Below are positions 23,639-34,574 of a DNA stretch of 64,000 nucleotides, in pieces. Every line of letters begins with the position of its first letter. Position 1 is the stretch's first letter. Source of the stretch: Batrachochytrium dendrobatidis JAM81 (Eukaryota > Chytridiomycota > Chytridiomycetes > Rhizophydiales); contig NW_006281118.1 in assembly GCF_000203795.2 (NCBI RefSeq), positions 1-64,000 on the forward strand, read 5' to 3'. The translations under genes were made by a program, and so were the position numbers. The notes beneath the pieces are model-generated. The model was not told the origin of the DNA. It did not search any database and saw only the letters and a program-made list of their open reading frames with translations.

Positions 23639-26600
23639 ATGTCAGACAATCCAACAAGCCAGGAACATACACTTGAGCCATTCCATGACACCAATAAAGG
23701 CATACTTGATTTTCACAAGGAGGCATTGTCAGACATTAGCATGACACCCAATGTTCTCAATCCAGACCCTGCAACTGGTGATGGATTAGTCATTATGGCT
23801 CGAGGATTGGGGATTGAGCGGCTGTTGTCAACAATCATTCAGATCCATACTGATCCACACACTCTTGTGCTGTTGGTCAATCTATCTTTGGCAGATTTTG
23901 ACAGGCTCAAGCAAAGCGTATGTGATGCTGCTGAAGCAATCGGTGTTTTGTCCGAAGCTGATGGTGGATGTATTCGTCCTGACCTATTTGTGTTTGTCAA
24001 CAGTGAAATTTCGTCTGTAAAAAGGTAGATTTCTGATTAGAGTAGCTAGATGGATCAGGCTTGTTGTTTGGAGCAAACCATTGACAAGTTAACTTACGTT
24101 TGAATATAGGTCAGAGCTGTATTTAGCTGGAGGTGTACTGGCAGTTACTTCACAGATCTTGGTACTGGATATTCTCAACAAAGTCTTGCCAACTCATCTG
24201 GTTACTGGGATTCTTGTCAACAATGCTCACCAGGTGCGCGACGTTTCTACCGAAGCATTTATTCTCCGGCTGTATCGTGACGAAAACAAGGTAGGATTTA
24301 TCAAGGCTTTTTCTGAAAACCCAGAGGCATTTGTAGGCGGGTTTGCTACGCTAGAACGAACAATGAAAGTGTTGTATCTACGATCAGTTTACTTTTGGCC
24401 GCGGTTTCACGTTCTAGTCAAAGAGTCGCTTGATACAAATGGGTCAGTGGAGCTGGTCGAGTTGCGCATACCCATGACTAAACGAATGAAGGAGATTCAA
24501 GCAGCAATCTTGGACTGTCTACATGAGTGCTTGCTGGAGGTGAAACGATTGAATCCAACCGTAGGTATTTGCATTGTGTCCACTATCACGGTGGTAAAGC
24601 CATTTCAAAGTATTTATTTTAGATTTTATACAAATAGCTGGAGACTGAAGAGTTTAAACTAGAAAACGCATTATTTAAATCGTTTGATACTACCATTCGT
24701 ATCCAGCTTGATCCAATTTGGCATCGTGTCAGCACTAAAACAAAACAGCTCGTCAATGATCTTCACGTACTTCGTCAACTTTTATCGTAGGGTTTACTCT
24801 GAATTTTGCTTAAACTGCATTGCATTGATTCAAGTAGAGTTTGACTCATAGTTGCTGATTTCAAATATTTGTTTCGATTGTGCAATTGTATTTTGGTTAG
24901 CTATCTTGTTTCGTATGACGCAGTTACATTTTATTCCTTTTTGGAAACCATCATGACAGCCAATGCAGCAGCAACCACGTCAATATACAAGCGTGGTGCA
25001 GTAGAAAGTCCATGGTTGCTGTTAGATGCAGCACATACTGTGTTTTCCATGGGTAAAGAGCGTGTCTATAAGCAACTACCATCTACCAATGAGTCTCAAC
25101 AAGGTCCATTAAATGGAATACTGTCAAATATTGAACCCGTTTTGGAAGAACAGCCCAAATGGCGTGCTATAGTGGAGGTCCTCAAGGAAGTATTAAAGGA
25201 AAGGGAAAAAATTGGTAATGTAGGAAATATATTGATTATTCTGACGGGCGATAGAGCTTGTCGTCAAATTCGCAGCATTATCGAAAACATGGGTTCTTCC
25301 ACTACTGTATCACCAGACACTGTCAAAAATCAAAAATCTGCAGATGGAAAATCATCTCGTTCAAAAGCGTCACATCGAATGTTTAGCAGCATTGGATCTG
25401 AGCAATTGATGAATCACTTTTTTCAAAACTATTTGCGGTGGAAAAAAAACATGCCAGATGTGTCTAAAACACTTCAAGATGGTTCAGCTTTATCGACTAC
25501 CACACAAAATAATTCAGCTATCCAACCTTCTAAACCACACGGGTTTGCAAATCGACAAGAAATTTCCTCAAGTTCTGCTGGTTTACAATCATTGAGTATG
25601 CTGCCAATAATGTCGCTGTGTTTTGCATGTATCTGTGCTAATCTGTCTCGATCAACCTTTTAATTACTAGATGGTCGGAATGCTCCTGCAAACAAGCGAC
25701 GCAGAGTAAAAGGATCTAGTCTTGCAACAAACTCATCGGCTGCTCTATATCAATCACTTGATCTACTTGGACAACCAACTGCAGCCACTTTTGCTATGGA
25801 AGCAGAGCGTATAGCACAATTTTTAAGACAAACCAATGATGGGTCAGACAATATTGGTGATACAGATCCATTACCAAAGCAAAGCAGCTCGCCTTTATCG
25901 TATGTACATGTGCATGCATATGCAGCATCGTCGGTCGCGTCGGCTTCAGCAGAAGAAACTCGTAGTGCCAAAGTATTTAATGGCGATGACTCGCATTTAT
26001 TGGAGCAGTTGAAACCAAGATGGATTATAATGTACGATCCAGATGTGGCATTTGTTCGTCGAGTAGAGCTTTACAAGGCAATACATTGTAACAGTGAGGT
26101 CAAGGTATATTTTTTGGTATATGATAACTCTGTGGAGGAGCAAAGGTATTTGACATCGATTCGTCGCGAAAAAGAGGCTTTTGAAAAGCTAATCAATCAA
26201 AAGGCGGTATGTATAGTTACTTTGCTGTAGTCGAGTAGATATAAAGTGCAATCCAGCTAATGTTTTTGGTGTCTACACAGACAATGGCAATCCCAATAGA
26301 TCAAGACGGCAGAGTATCTACAGATCCCGAAGAGTTGTTTTGGAAAAATGTGGATACTAGAAATGCAGGTGGACTTCGTCGAGCTCCGTCTAAACCTTAT
26401 CAGATTATTGTTGATGTGCGTGAATTTCGATCACCGCTTCCATCTTTGATCCATGCTAAACACATACGACTTGAACCACATACACTTGAAGTTGGTGATT
26501 ACATTCTTTCACCGCGCATGTGTGTAGAACGCAAGTCTATTTCAGATCTTGTATCTTCACTCAAAAACGGACGACTGTATAATCAATGCGAAGCCATGTG

Positions 26601-27234
26601 TCTCCACTACGATTTGCCTATCTTGCTGATTGAGTTTGAACAAAACCGATCTTTTTCAACATTAAGCTCTTCCGAAGTCTTTGGAAGCGATATTTCTAGC
26701 AATGATTTGAATAGTCGGATTTCGTTGCTGTGTTTGACCTTTCCTAAAATCGGCGTGATTTGGAGCTCGAGTGCTAATGCGACGGCAGAGATCTTTGCAG
26801 AGTTAAAAGTAGGTGGCATGTATTGCAGTAAAATTTGAATTCAGTTGTAGTTGAACGCACTTTTTCATGTATCTTTTAGGCAGGAGAGGAAGAGCCCGTT
26901 GCAGCAGATGCTATAAAAGTAGGAGTGGATACCAAAGAGGCAATTGACAGTGCATACAATATTATTCCTTCGGTGAGTATTTCAAACTGGTTTTATTCAA
27001 CCACTGTTATAGCTTTCAAGACTAATGCAATTTTTTATTCAGGATGTGTTGGCTGCGTTACCAGGCATATCAACAAAGACATACCGATCTGTAATGCGCA
27101 ATGTTGATAATTTACGACAGTTGACAGAGATGTCGTGTAAGGCCATGCAGGATATGCTAGGACTGGAGGATGGACAAAGATTGTATGATTTTGTAAATAC
27201 CAATCCATCAAAACGAGGCAAGATGGTGATCTGA
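23639..27234 (+). CDS. RAD1: XPF/Rad1 structure-specific DNA repair endonuclease
   Basis: Catalytic subunit of the XPF-ERCC1 (Rad1-Rad10) nuclease that makes the 5' incision in nucleotide excision repair and also acts in crosslink repair. Eight exons: 23639-24024, 24110-24560, 24638-24786, 24901-25595, 25671-26206, 26281-26808, 26880-26972, 27043-27234, giving 1,009 residues. The inactive SF2 helicase-like domain occupies residues ~40-480 (GLVIMARGLGIERLL; AVTSQILVLDILN; FILRLYRDENKVGFIKAFSE). ERCC4 nuclease motifs follow: IIVDVREFRS, VGDYILSPRMCVERKSISD (ERK at about 822-824) and FEQNRSF. The C-terminal tandem HhH domain (DVLAALPGISTKTYRSVM) is the ERCC1-binding module. All key residues are present. 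There is a Ser-rich insertion at ~390-470. The start codon is fixed by the upstream TIR element and the lack of another in-frame Met. Confidence 0.95.
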
Positions 27235-27495
27235 TTGTAGTGCTGATGGAGAATACAAGGTTCAAGGCTGTGATGGAAATTTCTTTTGGACAAAATACAA
27301 TTTTTGGAGATATCAAACCTGTCCAATCGTGTCATTTTGATTTGATTTGATCGACACAAAGTACCATGCTATTGGAACCCATCAACTGCTACTCTTTTAA
27401 GCCATACACTCAATCATAGCGATTGATTAGTACAGTAGTAACTCCAAAGTTTTGATTGCTTGTTTCTGCTTACAATTGAATTTCAGCACCAGTTG

Positions 27496-27745
27496 CTATT
27501 TTTTATAGATTGTAACTCGAATTTCAAAATAAAAACAATATTTCATTTTTTGAATTTTAGCCATTAGTTTTATGGCCCAATGTAACTTGTTTTACACGCT
27601 GTAATCTGGACAATCTCTATCGTGACACTTTTTTCGCGTAAAAATGAGAAAACGAGTTGGATTGGGCCATAAAAGTAATAGCTAAAAATCCGAAAAATAA
27701 AATATTGTTTTTATTTTGAAATTCGAGTTACAATCTAAAAAATAG
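27496..27745. repeat. Foldback element with ~85 bp terminal inverted repeats
   Basis: The left arm from CTATTTTTTATAGATTGTAA to about 27590 pairs with a right arm ending CAATCTAAAAAATAG at 27745. Arms include TTTCAAAATAAAAACAATAT and its complement, and ATGGCCCAAT with its complement. The ~80 bp centre is unpaired (ACACGCTGTAATCTGG...). It lies between RAD1 and the cyclin gene. Its ends do not match the CAGCTGTATTCACGT family, so it is a second type of MITE-like repeat. Confidence 0.82.
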
Positions 27746-27840
27746 TATTCGTTTGAGTAGCCTTGGTCCATCTTCTTGCCCAGGAAACGGTATCCTCCGG
27801 TGCTCTCTACATACTACTCATACATTCCACCCAATAGACA

Positions 27841-28638
27841 ATGCCAAGTGTAGGAATGGGGTCTCATACCCAAACGAATGCCTTGGCCAGTCTATGCACT
27901 CTTCTGGTGCCACGAATCTGGGCAGATACTCAGTTAATCAAACACTCGCCCAAAACAGATGAGTTGAACTCGAAGCAGTCGAGTCTACAAACTGTAGAAA
28001 AACAATCTCAATCTGTTAGCAGCAGAAATGCCCATCGTTTAGCACCTTCCGCCTATACCCCCTATACCACCACTATAACTAGCCGTTGCAACACTTTTCA
28101 AGCAGATACCGAGTTGCAAAGCGTCTTTGGTGCTTTCTGTATCAGAGTGATTCGACAGACCCAGTCCAACAGCATTCTTGTGTTTGTGGCTCTACTATAT
28201 GTCCGCCGTCTTAGACTACGCAATCTAAACATGTCAGGATCCTATCAAAAGCCAAGCCGAGGACTTGATTTTCGACTTTTCGCACTTGGCATGATGCTTG
28301 CGTGTAAAATGCAAGAAGATCGATGGGGGGCCGATGTGATTATGGCAGCGGTACAAAGCCCCAGCAGCCAGAATGAGCATCTATCTCGCAGTACCTGGGC
28401 CAGTATTCTCTGTGTCAAGAATACAGCAGAATTAGCATTACTTGAGCGAGGGTTCCTTGTTGGGCTTGGATACGAGTTATTTGTTGGAGTTGAAGAACTG
28501 ACCGTGTTTATCAATGAGATGCGAATAGTATGCGATCAATCTGTAGCAAGACACACGAGGACAATTTTTGAATTGCATATGCAAGACCGTATCTTTAGTG
28601 ATGTTGCAACGATGATCAAAAGAGCAACTTGTGATTAG
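27841..28638 (+). CDS. PCL/Pho80-type cyclin-domain protein
   Basis: Single-exon protein of 265 residues. A cyclin N-terminal box spans residues ~90-225. FCIRVIRQTQSNSILVFVAL and LLYVRRLRLRN form the first helices, then GLDFRLFALGMMLACKMQED matches the cyclin-box helix where PCL cyclins have ...LASKYLxDxx. STWASILCVKNTAELALLER then GFLVGLGYELFVGVEEL match the WAxISGLxxxEiNxLExxFLxxLxYxLxV pattern. Such cyclins activate Pho85-class CDKs. The N-terminal 85 residues are Ser/Thr/Gln-rich and non-conserved. The in-frame stop just before the ATG supports this start. A foldback element lies 96 bp upstream. Confidence 0.75.
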   Translation: MPSVGMGSHTQTNALASLCTLLVPRIWADTQLIKHSPKTDELNSKQSSLQTVEKQSQSVSSRNAHRLAPSAYTPYTTTITSRCNTFQADTELQSVFGAFCIRVIRQTQSNSILVFVALLYVRRLRLRNLNMSGSYQKPSRGLDFRLFALGMMLACKMQEDRWGADVIMAAVQSPSSQNEHLSRSTWASILCVKNTAELALLERGFLVGLGYELFVGVEELTVFINEMRIVCDQSVARHTRTIFELHMQDRIFSDVATMIKRATCD

Positions 28639-29039
28639 GTTGAATAGACAGTCGACACAATAAAGACTTGCAGCCTTGAATGAATTTTTGTAAGAGTGAC
28701 AATCCGACACGTTCATGCGACAACACGTTCGTTTCTATTAACAAAAGCAGCTTTTTTCAGACATGAACTTGCAGGGACTTGCACAACAGGACATGCACAA
28801 CTTGCAGGACATCAGTTTGCTCCAAGCACTGCCTACTTTCAAGAGGCTCAACAGAAACACAGCGAATCACGTGGGTGTGGTTTCAGAGTTAAAAAGCGAC
28901 CCAGAACATTCATTAATATTTGAGTGGACTGACCGAGTCCAAGGCAGGTTCATTCATCAGTATTTGACATTTCCAAGTGTGATAGTGTCAAGTTTTGCTA
29001 TTTGACACTTGCGATTATATTGAATTCAAAACCCTTCAA
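28639..29039. other. Intergenic region, cyclin / PX protein
   Basis: 401 bp between two plus-strand genes. A short open stretch (28763-29005) has no recognisable domain and no codon or splice evidence. I treat the region as the PX gene's promoter and 5' UTR. Confidence 0.35.
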
Positions 29040-31472
29040 ATGCTCAAGACGCTGATGCCCAGCAGCACCAGTCCGCTGAACCCACTCGATCATCATTCCA
29101 TTCCGACCACTAATATAACCACTGCCATCCATCCAACCCATTCACTACTCAACACTGCATCAACTTCATCCACACCTGGAATCAACTCTGTCGTACTTCC
29201 TCCTTCAGTGCTGGCCACTTCAATGTCTGCATCTTCAACTCTTCCCACGTCTTCTATTGTTTCGTCCTTGATGGTCGACCATCAGCTCGAATGCGCCATG
29301 TATTCTCCTGCTGTTGCTGCAATGGCTTCTCCTTCGCCCAAATACTCGGTCGTCAATCCGCCTCATCTACTGTCACATAATAATGAAATAACTACTTCCA
29401 TCCCAACAAGCCTCGCGACATCACAGAGTCTAGTCGACTCCGATGACGACTATGCTTCATCAAGATCCTACGTTTCTAGATCCTCTTCTGCATCCAATTC
29501 ATACCGAGCTAACCCGAGGGTACGACGAGCACGATCGTACGATTCTCGAGGTGGTCCGTTTATGACTGATGATGAAGAGGTGGATATGATTGCTCCATTG
29601 GCACCTTCTGTCATTTCAGGTCAGGTCTTTGGTGTGGTTTCCGAGTCTGTGCTCCCTGGTGGATCACATGCTATTGACCCTGCATTGATACCTACTTCTG
29701 CTGCATTCAGTCGCAACAACAGTTATCAAGGATTCGCTATAGATCCAGAAGCACGGAGTTTTTATCTCGATAATTTATGGGAAAGTCATCGTCATGTATT
29801 TTCTAGTCATGGTCGATCCCAACACCGACCATTGACCGATCTTCAGCACCGGAATAGAAATATTACGGATTATACTGGCGTAAATCATCCTTGCACTGTT
29901 GGCACAGATGTCGAGTCTTCTACTGCATCTAGCATTCCCAACCCTCAATTTGTTACATTTCCTTCACTTCCTGCTCGTCGTCATTCAATATCTTCGTCAC
30001 ATTCGTCTAGAAGTGTTGTAGATTATCCCTTCAACTATCATCACAGACTTAATCCCGCTACTGGAAATAGAGCTGGATATCAACGCTTAAGCTTGGAGGT
30101 TTCCCATGATTCATTGCGTGGCGAAATTGATGAAAGCGATGTAGAATTTTCTCCCCTTCGACAGCAACCACCACCACGACTACAACCTCAAAAGGGTATT
30201 TTGCAGGCCTTGATATCTCTTTTCAATGGTATACCGAAACATGTACAGTCTAATGCTATCCAGAATTTAGAAGAACGCTCCAAAACAACTTACTCTGCTT
30301 ACACTCCTCTTTCAAGGAGATACAGTAGTGACTCGTTGCCAGAATCAATTGATTCGCAGGTGACTCCTCGTCCATCTCGCCGTCAGAATCGTTCATCTCA
30401 TCAACCTGATAGTATATCCCAGCCCGGCGGACATTCTGGTATATTTCCCTTTCGCCACGATACAAATTTCACAAAGGATAATTTGATCGAGGATGGCAGC
30501 GATAGTCAGGGTTCTAGTGGTTTACGGAATAGATCCGTTTTAACCTGGCAACAAAACAATCAGTATCGTGGGAGAACAGTGAGTACCTCTTACGATGATC
30601 GGCCAGCATCAAGTAATATGAGTGGGGTTAGCGGCTATAGTCCTACCAGATCTGTACGAAGCGATAATGGATTCCGCAGTCATACAATGCTGCGATTGCC
30701 CTCTCCACCTCGACGTGCAGTTCCTCTCACTTCATCCAATCCTCATATACCAGAAGTTGTGATTGACGAGTCTGGTCTATCCTCGTTTCCTAATTATGAT
30801 ACTGTCAGCCATCGAGCTCCACAGACAGAGTTTATGTACTCTGGGTCAGCTTCTCGACACGTAGTCGCATCTAATTCTGGAATAGCTTCTAATAACTGTG
30901 GAGTGGGGGGTTCTAGCGGAGAAAATACAGGAGAATGCATGGGCAGTAATCACAGTCCTCACCGTCAAGGTAAAGGACATAGTCGTAGTTACACATCTCC
31001 GCAGATTCATATTGATCGACCCAACTACATGCGCAATCACGATTTTGAGCGTCAAGTGCCATTGGTCTACTACCGTCTGGGCATCTGTGTCACTGTGAGC
31101 GATCCCTTAATCCCCACTACCCTTAATAGCCTTGAGCGTTTCTTCACCAAGTATACAGTATATCCTGTCACTGTGCGTCTTCTTAAACCTCGCGTTGTTG
31201 GGTTTATCAACGTTCGTCCAGTCGCCTATACTCTTTATAAACGCTACAAGGACTTTCGCATATTGTACACACTATTAGCTCGAGAATTTCGACAAGAGTT
31301 CAAATCTCTTCCCGAGTTTCCTAAAAAACTATTTTTTGACCGATACAACCCTCTGGTCGTGTCACACAGACTGAGGGTTTTTAACGAGTTGCTGACGTTT
31401 GTTACACTGCATCCAGTATATTCAAAAACACCGGCTGTTATAAAATTTTTGGATCCACTTTGCGTGGATTGA
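29040..31472 (+). CDS. PX-domain protein with long disordered N-terminus
   Basis: Single exon, 810 residues. Residues 1 to ~670 are Ser/Pro/His-rich low complexity with scattered SRS and basic-Ser motifs, probably disordered and phosphorylated. Residues ~685-805 form a PX (phox-homology) domain. YTLYKRYKDFRILYTLLARE gives the RRYxdF phosphoinositide-binding motif. LPEFPKKLFFDRYN is the proline loop, and VVSHRLRVFNELLTFVTLHP the closing helices. PX domains bind PI3P on endosomes or vacuoles, so a membrane-trafficking role is likely. No BAR, SH3 or RhoGAP domain accompanies it. The first ATG of the open frame is at 29040. Orthology to a named protein is not recognised. Confidence 0.8.
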   Translation: MLKTLMPSSTSPLNPLDHHSIPTTNITTAIHPTHSLLNTASTSSTPGINSVVLPPSVLATSMSASSTLPTSSIVSSLMVDHQLECAMYSPAVAAMASPSPKYSVVNPPHLLSHNNEITTSIPTSLATSQSLVDSDDDYASSRSYVSRSSSASNSYRANPRVRRARSYDSRGGPFMTDDEEVDMIAPLAPSVISGQVFGVVSESVLPGGSHAIDPALIPTSAAFSRNNSYQGFAIDPEARSFYLDNLWESHRHVFSSHGRSQHRPLTDLQHRNRNITDYTGVNHPCTVGTDVESSTASSIPNPQFVTFPSLPARRHSISSSHSSRSVVDYPFNYHHRLNPATGNRAGYQRLSLEVSHDSLRGEIDESDVEFSPLRQQPPPRLQPQKGILQALISLFNGIPKHVQSNAIQNLEERSKTTYSAYTPLSRRYSSDSLPESIDSQVTPRPSRRQNRSSHQPDSISQPGGHSGIFPFRHDTNFTKDNLIEDGSDSQGSSGLRNRSVLTWQQNNQYRGRTVSTSYDDRPASSNMSGVSGYSPTRSVRSDNGFRSHTMLRLPSPPRRAVPLTSSNPHIPEVVIDESGLSSFPNYDTVSHRAPQTEFMYSGSASRHVVASNSGIASNNCGVGGSSGENTGECMGSNHSPHRQGKGHSRSYTSPQIHIDRPNYMRNHDFERQVPLVYYRLGICVTVSDPLIPTTLNSLERFFTKYTVYPVTVRLLKPRVVGFINVRPVAYTLYKRYKDFRILYTLLAREFRQEFKSLPEFPKKLFFDRYNPLVVSHRLRVFNELLTFVTLHPVYSKTPAVIKFLDPLCVD

Positions 31473-31659
31473 TTTTATTCATACTTGATGTGCATAGGCT
31501 TTGCTATTAAGAATTCTATTTTGTTGAAATTTGAATAAAACCATCGTTGTTTATAAATCCATTCCAGCTTGTAGTGAGTTGTGAGCCGAGTTTGCAGAAT
31601 CGCACAACAACTTATGATCGGATACGATCAAACAGAATCCATTCAAAAGACTGATTTGA

Positions 31660-32537
31660 ATGCATCAACTGCTACTCAGTCCTATGTCCAAGATCAAGTT
31701 TGCAGTAGTATGTGCCAGTAACCAGAACAGAAGCATGGAGGCACATCATGTTCTTCGGTGGGATTTTCATTCGCAAGCATACAACTACAAACATGCTATT
31801 ATACTCTAATACTTGATATCCAATTAGGCAACACAATTTTAGTATATCGTCATATGGAACAGGAACAGCAGTCAGACTTCCAGGACCATCGGCAGATAAG
31901 CCCAACATATACTCATTCGGTACGCCGTATGATGACATCTACAACGAATTGGCCAGTCAAGACCGGCATTTGTAAGTCAACCAAACTATTGATACAATAC
32001 ACTTTATCTTGCATTCAACAATAACATTCCTTTTGAATGCAAGATATACACAAAACGGGTTATTGCTGATGCTTGACCGAAATAGACGAATCAAACGAGC
32101 ACCTGAACGATTTCAAGACACCAGTGATGTATTTGACGTTATTTTTACCTGTGAGGAGCGGTGTTTTGATGCGGCTTGTGAGAGTAAGCAATCACTTGTT
32201 CATACCATTCTACACAATATAGTGATTGATAGTATATCTGATGTAGGTATATTGAATCGATCGCGTCAATCCAATCAACCTGTCCATGTCATCAACGTCG
32301 AGATTATTGATAACCATGAACAAGCAACTGTGGGTGGTAAACTGATTCTTCAACTAGCACAAGAGGTACACACCCTTATTCATTTATACAATAGAAATGG
32401 TCAAGTTGGTAGCTAACATGAGTGTGGATGGTCAGATTGAAGCAACAACAGATCTGGATCAGGAGATTGGCGCATTACTAGAAGCATTTATTGACAAGAC
32501 CAAAGCAAATATTCTCTACACTATTACATATCTATAA
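31660..32537 (+). CDS. SSU72: SSU72 RNA polymerase II CTD phosphatase
   Basis: Cysteine phosphatase that removes Ser5/Ser7 phosphates from the Pol II CTD as part of the cleavage/polyadenylation factor. Four exons: 31660-31757, 31828-31971, 32044-32365, 32406-32537, giving 231 residues (human 194). The CX5R active site is [13 protein letters not shown] (C18-R24). [20 protein letters not shown] and [20 protein letters not shown] match the family, with the general-acid aspartate region [15 protein letters not shown] and [13 protein letters not shown] second in-frame ATG at 31684 gives MSKIKFAVV, which aligns better with known N-termini and may be the true start. The exon 4 acceptor (GTCAAG/TTG) is inferred from phase and homology. 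Confidence 0.93.
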
Positions 32538-32738
32538 CCGCAATGTATAACTTGGATATTATAAAGTATTTGCAGTTGCTCAAAAATTGCTAATAATTTA
32601 CTCGGCTCAACACGCTATTGCATTCATATGCCATGTATACAAATATATTTTGCAAAATCAAGCAATAGAGCACTAACGATCAAGATAATTATGATGGGAC
32701 AAGTTGGACTGGACTGGTGTGCAGGATTGAACTAACCA

Positions 32739-34574
32739 CTAACTGGATTGAGATTCAAACTCCTTACACCGTGTACTACATAACAATTCGACTGATCGTC
32801 GCTCATACTTGACCTCCATCTCCCAATTATTGCCATACTTTTTTGATTCATGTTTCATCACTGCTCGACTGAAATTAAACAATCTAACCAATGGAGTGCT
32901 GCAACCCACATTAGCGAATAGAATATTCTGTTCGGCTACTATCCGATGCAATACCCCATGCGACCAGAGTAATTCATAAGCCGATAAAAGTATGTGACAG
33001 AATGATAGTGACCATGTGTGTGGTGTAGCGTGAGTAAAAACAGAGCGAAATTGAATCTGTTGCAATGGATCGACTGCAGTGTAAGATGATGGGACAGATC
33101 CAGTCAGTGCAACGACCAGCACTCGACACAATTCAGCATGACGAGAACGACGACGAGCAAGAGGTGGAAGACTGGTCGAGAATCCAGAAAATAGCATCTG
33201 TCCTACTACACCGTCGAGGTGATGTGTGGTGTTCATGTGTCTGTAAACTACTGTTTCGCGCTCAATCTCTTGATCAAACAAGTACGATGGTTTCAAGACT
33301 GCTGGTATGTCTACCAATGCATGATGATTAAACATGACTGGTAGAGATTCGGTGTGTGCAATGGGTTGTGATGAATTAATGGGAACAGTGATTGCAAATA
33401 CGATTGGAATGACAGCATGTCCTGAATGAGTGGTTGTGATGCAATTTGAAATAAATGGTTTAGTATCTGCTGCATTGGCTCTTACAAGTGCAGCAGCAGA
33501 AGATACTGGTTTGATGGTGAGTCCAGACAAGACTGCATTTGCATTCAGAAGAAATGGAGCAACATGTGTGAAATGATTTGAAGCATGCTTCAAGGTCTGT
33601 GGTAAATTTGAGGACTGTAACGAATTAGGAGTTGATGAACACGGAAAAAAGGCAGATTGAGGTAGTTGCTTTGTAAATCCTGGTACAGATTGCAAGTCCA
33701 GTTGGACAATACGCGGATGCCAGATGGGTGTATGTGGAAGTATTGGTGCATGACATGGTTGAAATTGCTGGAGTGGGCAACTCAAAAGTGGAGTGGAGTG
33801 CTGATGGTCAAAGCTAGACGATTGAGGCTGGTTGATGGATGACAGTTGATTACACGACGGAATGTAGCGATTCATATGGTTTTGTGGTAGATTCCTGAAA
33901 TCCAAAGGATCGCCATCAATATTTTCATTACCGACTTCATTTTTAGAGTAACATGTGTTTATACGAGGTGGGCTGCAGAGTATTGGGGTTCCTGGACCAA
34001 ATGATGGTGGAGCAGGTAATCTACTACCAGTTTGTGGGTCTGTTGGTATGTGATTGTGGCTGTAAATATTCGTACTGATAGCTATACCGCTACTTGGATG
34101 ATTTGTTTTTGAATTCCGCTTTGATTTGAGATTATTATTGTGGCCATTTAGACTGGATATTGACAGTGGATGTGGCAATATGGAGGTGCTGCTGGAATTG
34201 ATTGACAAAAACTCTTTCATTAAAGCAGCAGTTGTATGATGTGGAATCAATGTTTGGATATCAAAAACCTCTGATGATTTAGCACTAGATCTATTAGTAG
34301 CTAATGGCGATGCAGTTGGTTTGATGGATGGCAATGGCGACGATCGAGTGTATGGAGCTGCTATGACTCTGGCTCTTGCTCTATGTGACCTTTTTGATAC
34401 GATGGCTGATGATTGATTAGTGTATTCAGTTGCAGATGCAATAGGTGGCATCAATAGTTTATTGTTGCTGTCATGATGGATTTGTGTGTCGAGTGCAACT
34501 GATCGTATTATCGTATCTGACACTTTATTGGTTTGATTGCTACTCAAAGCATCTTCATTATTGTTGCTGCTCAT
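32739..34574 (-). CDS. Low-complexity protein with degenerate kinase-like C-terminus
   Basis: Single exon of 611 residues from the ATG at 34574. Residues 1 to ~460 are Ser/Thr/Asn/Pro-rich, with runs typical of disordered regulatory regions. The last ~140 residues contain YELLWSHGVLHRIVAEQNIL followed by LVRLFNFSRAV. This matches the spacing of a protein-kinase catalytic loop (HRDxxxxNIL...DFG), but the catalytic Asp is Ile (HRI, about residue 543) and DFG reads NFS. The closest style is the fungal FunK1-like kinases (HRDxxxGNIL). No ATP-binding glycine loop or Lys was found. It is therefore probably a pseudokinase or kinase remnant. The open frame of 1.8 kb argues against a dead pseudogene. 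It converges on SSU72, with ~200 bp between stops. Confidence 0.55.
   Translation of the reverse strand: MSSNNNEDALSSNQTNKVSDTIIRSVALDTQIHHDSNNKLLMPPIASATEYTNQSSAIVSKRSHRARARVIAAPYTRSSPLPSIKPTASPLATNRSSAKSSEVFDIQTLIPHHTTAALMKEFLSINSSSTSILPHPLSISSLNGHNNNLKSKRNSKTNHPSSGIAISTNIYSHNHIPTDPQTGSRLPAPPSFGPGTPILCSPPRINTCYSKNEVGNENIDGDPLDFRNLPQNHMNRYIPSCNQLSSINQPQSSSFDHQHSTPLLSCPLQQFQPCHAPILPHTPIWHPRIVQLDLQSVPGFTKQLPQSAFFPCSSTPNSLQSSNLPQTLKHASNHFTHVAPFLLNANAVLSGLTIKPVSSAAALVRANAADTKPFISNCITTTHSGHAVIPIVFAITVPINSSQPIAHTESLPVMFNHHALVDIPAVLKPSYLFDQEIERETVVYRHMNTTHHLDGVVGQMLFSGFSTSLPPLARRRSRHAELCRVLVVALTGSVPSSYTAVDPLQQIQFRSVFTHATPHTWSLSFCHILLSAYELLWSHGVLHRIVAEQNILFANVGCSTPLVRLFNFSRAVMKHESKKYGNNWEMEVKYERRSVELLCSTRCKEFESQSS

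Noticed and set aside
28763..29005. 80-codon frame before the PX-domain gene
   Set aside because: There is no domain, it overlaps the PX frame region, and it fits better as a 5' leader. An upstream-ORF role cannot be tested here.
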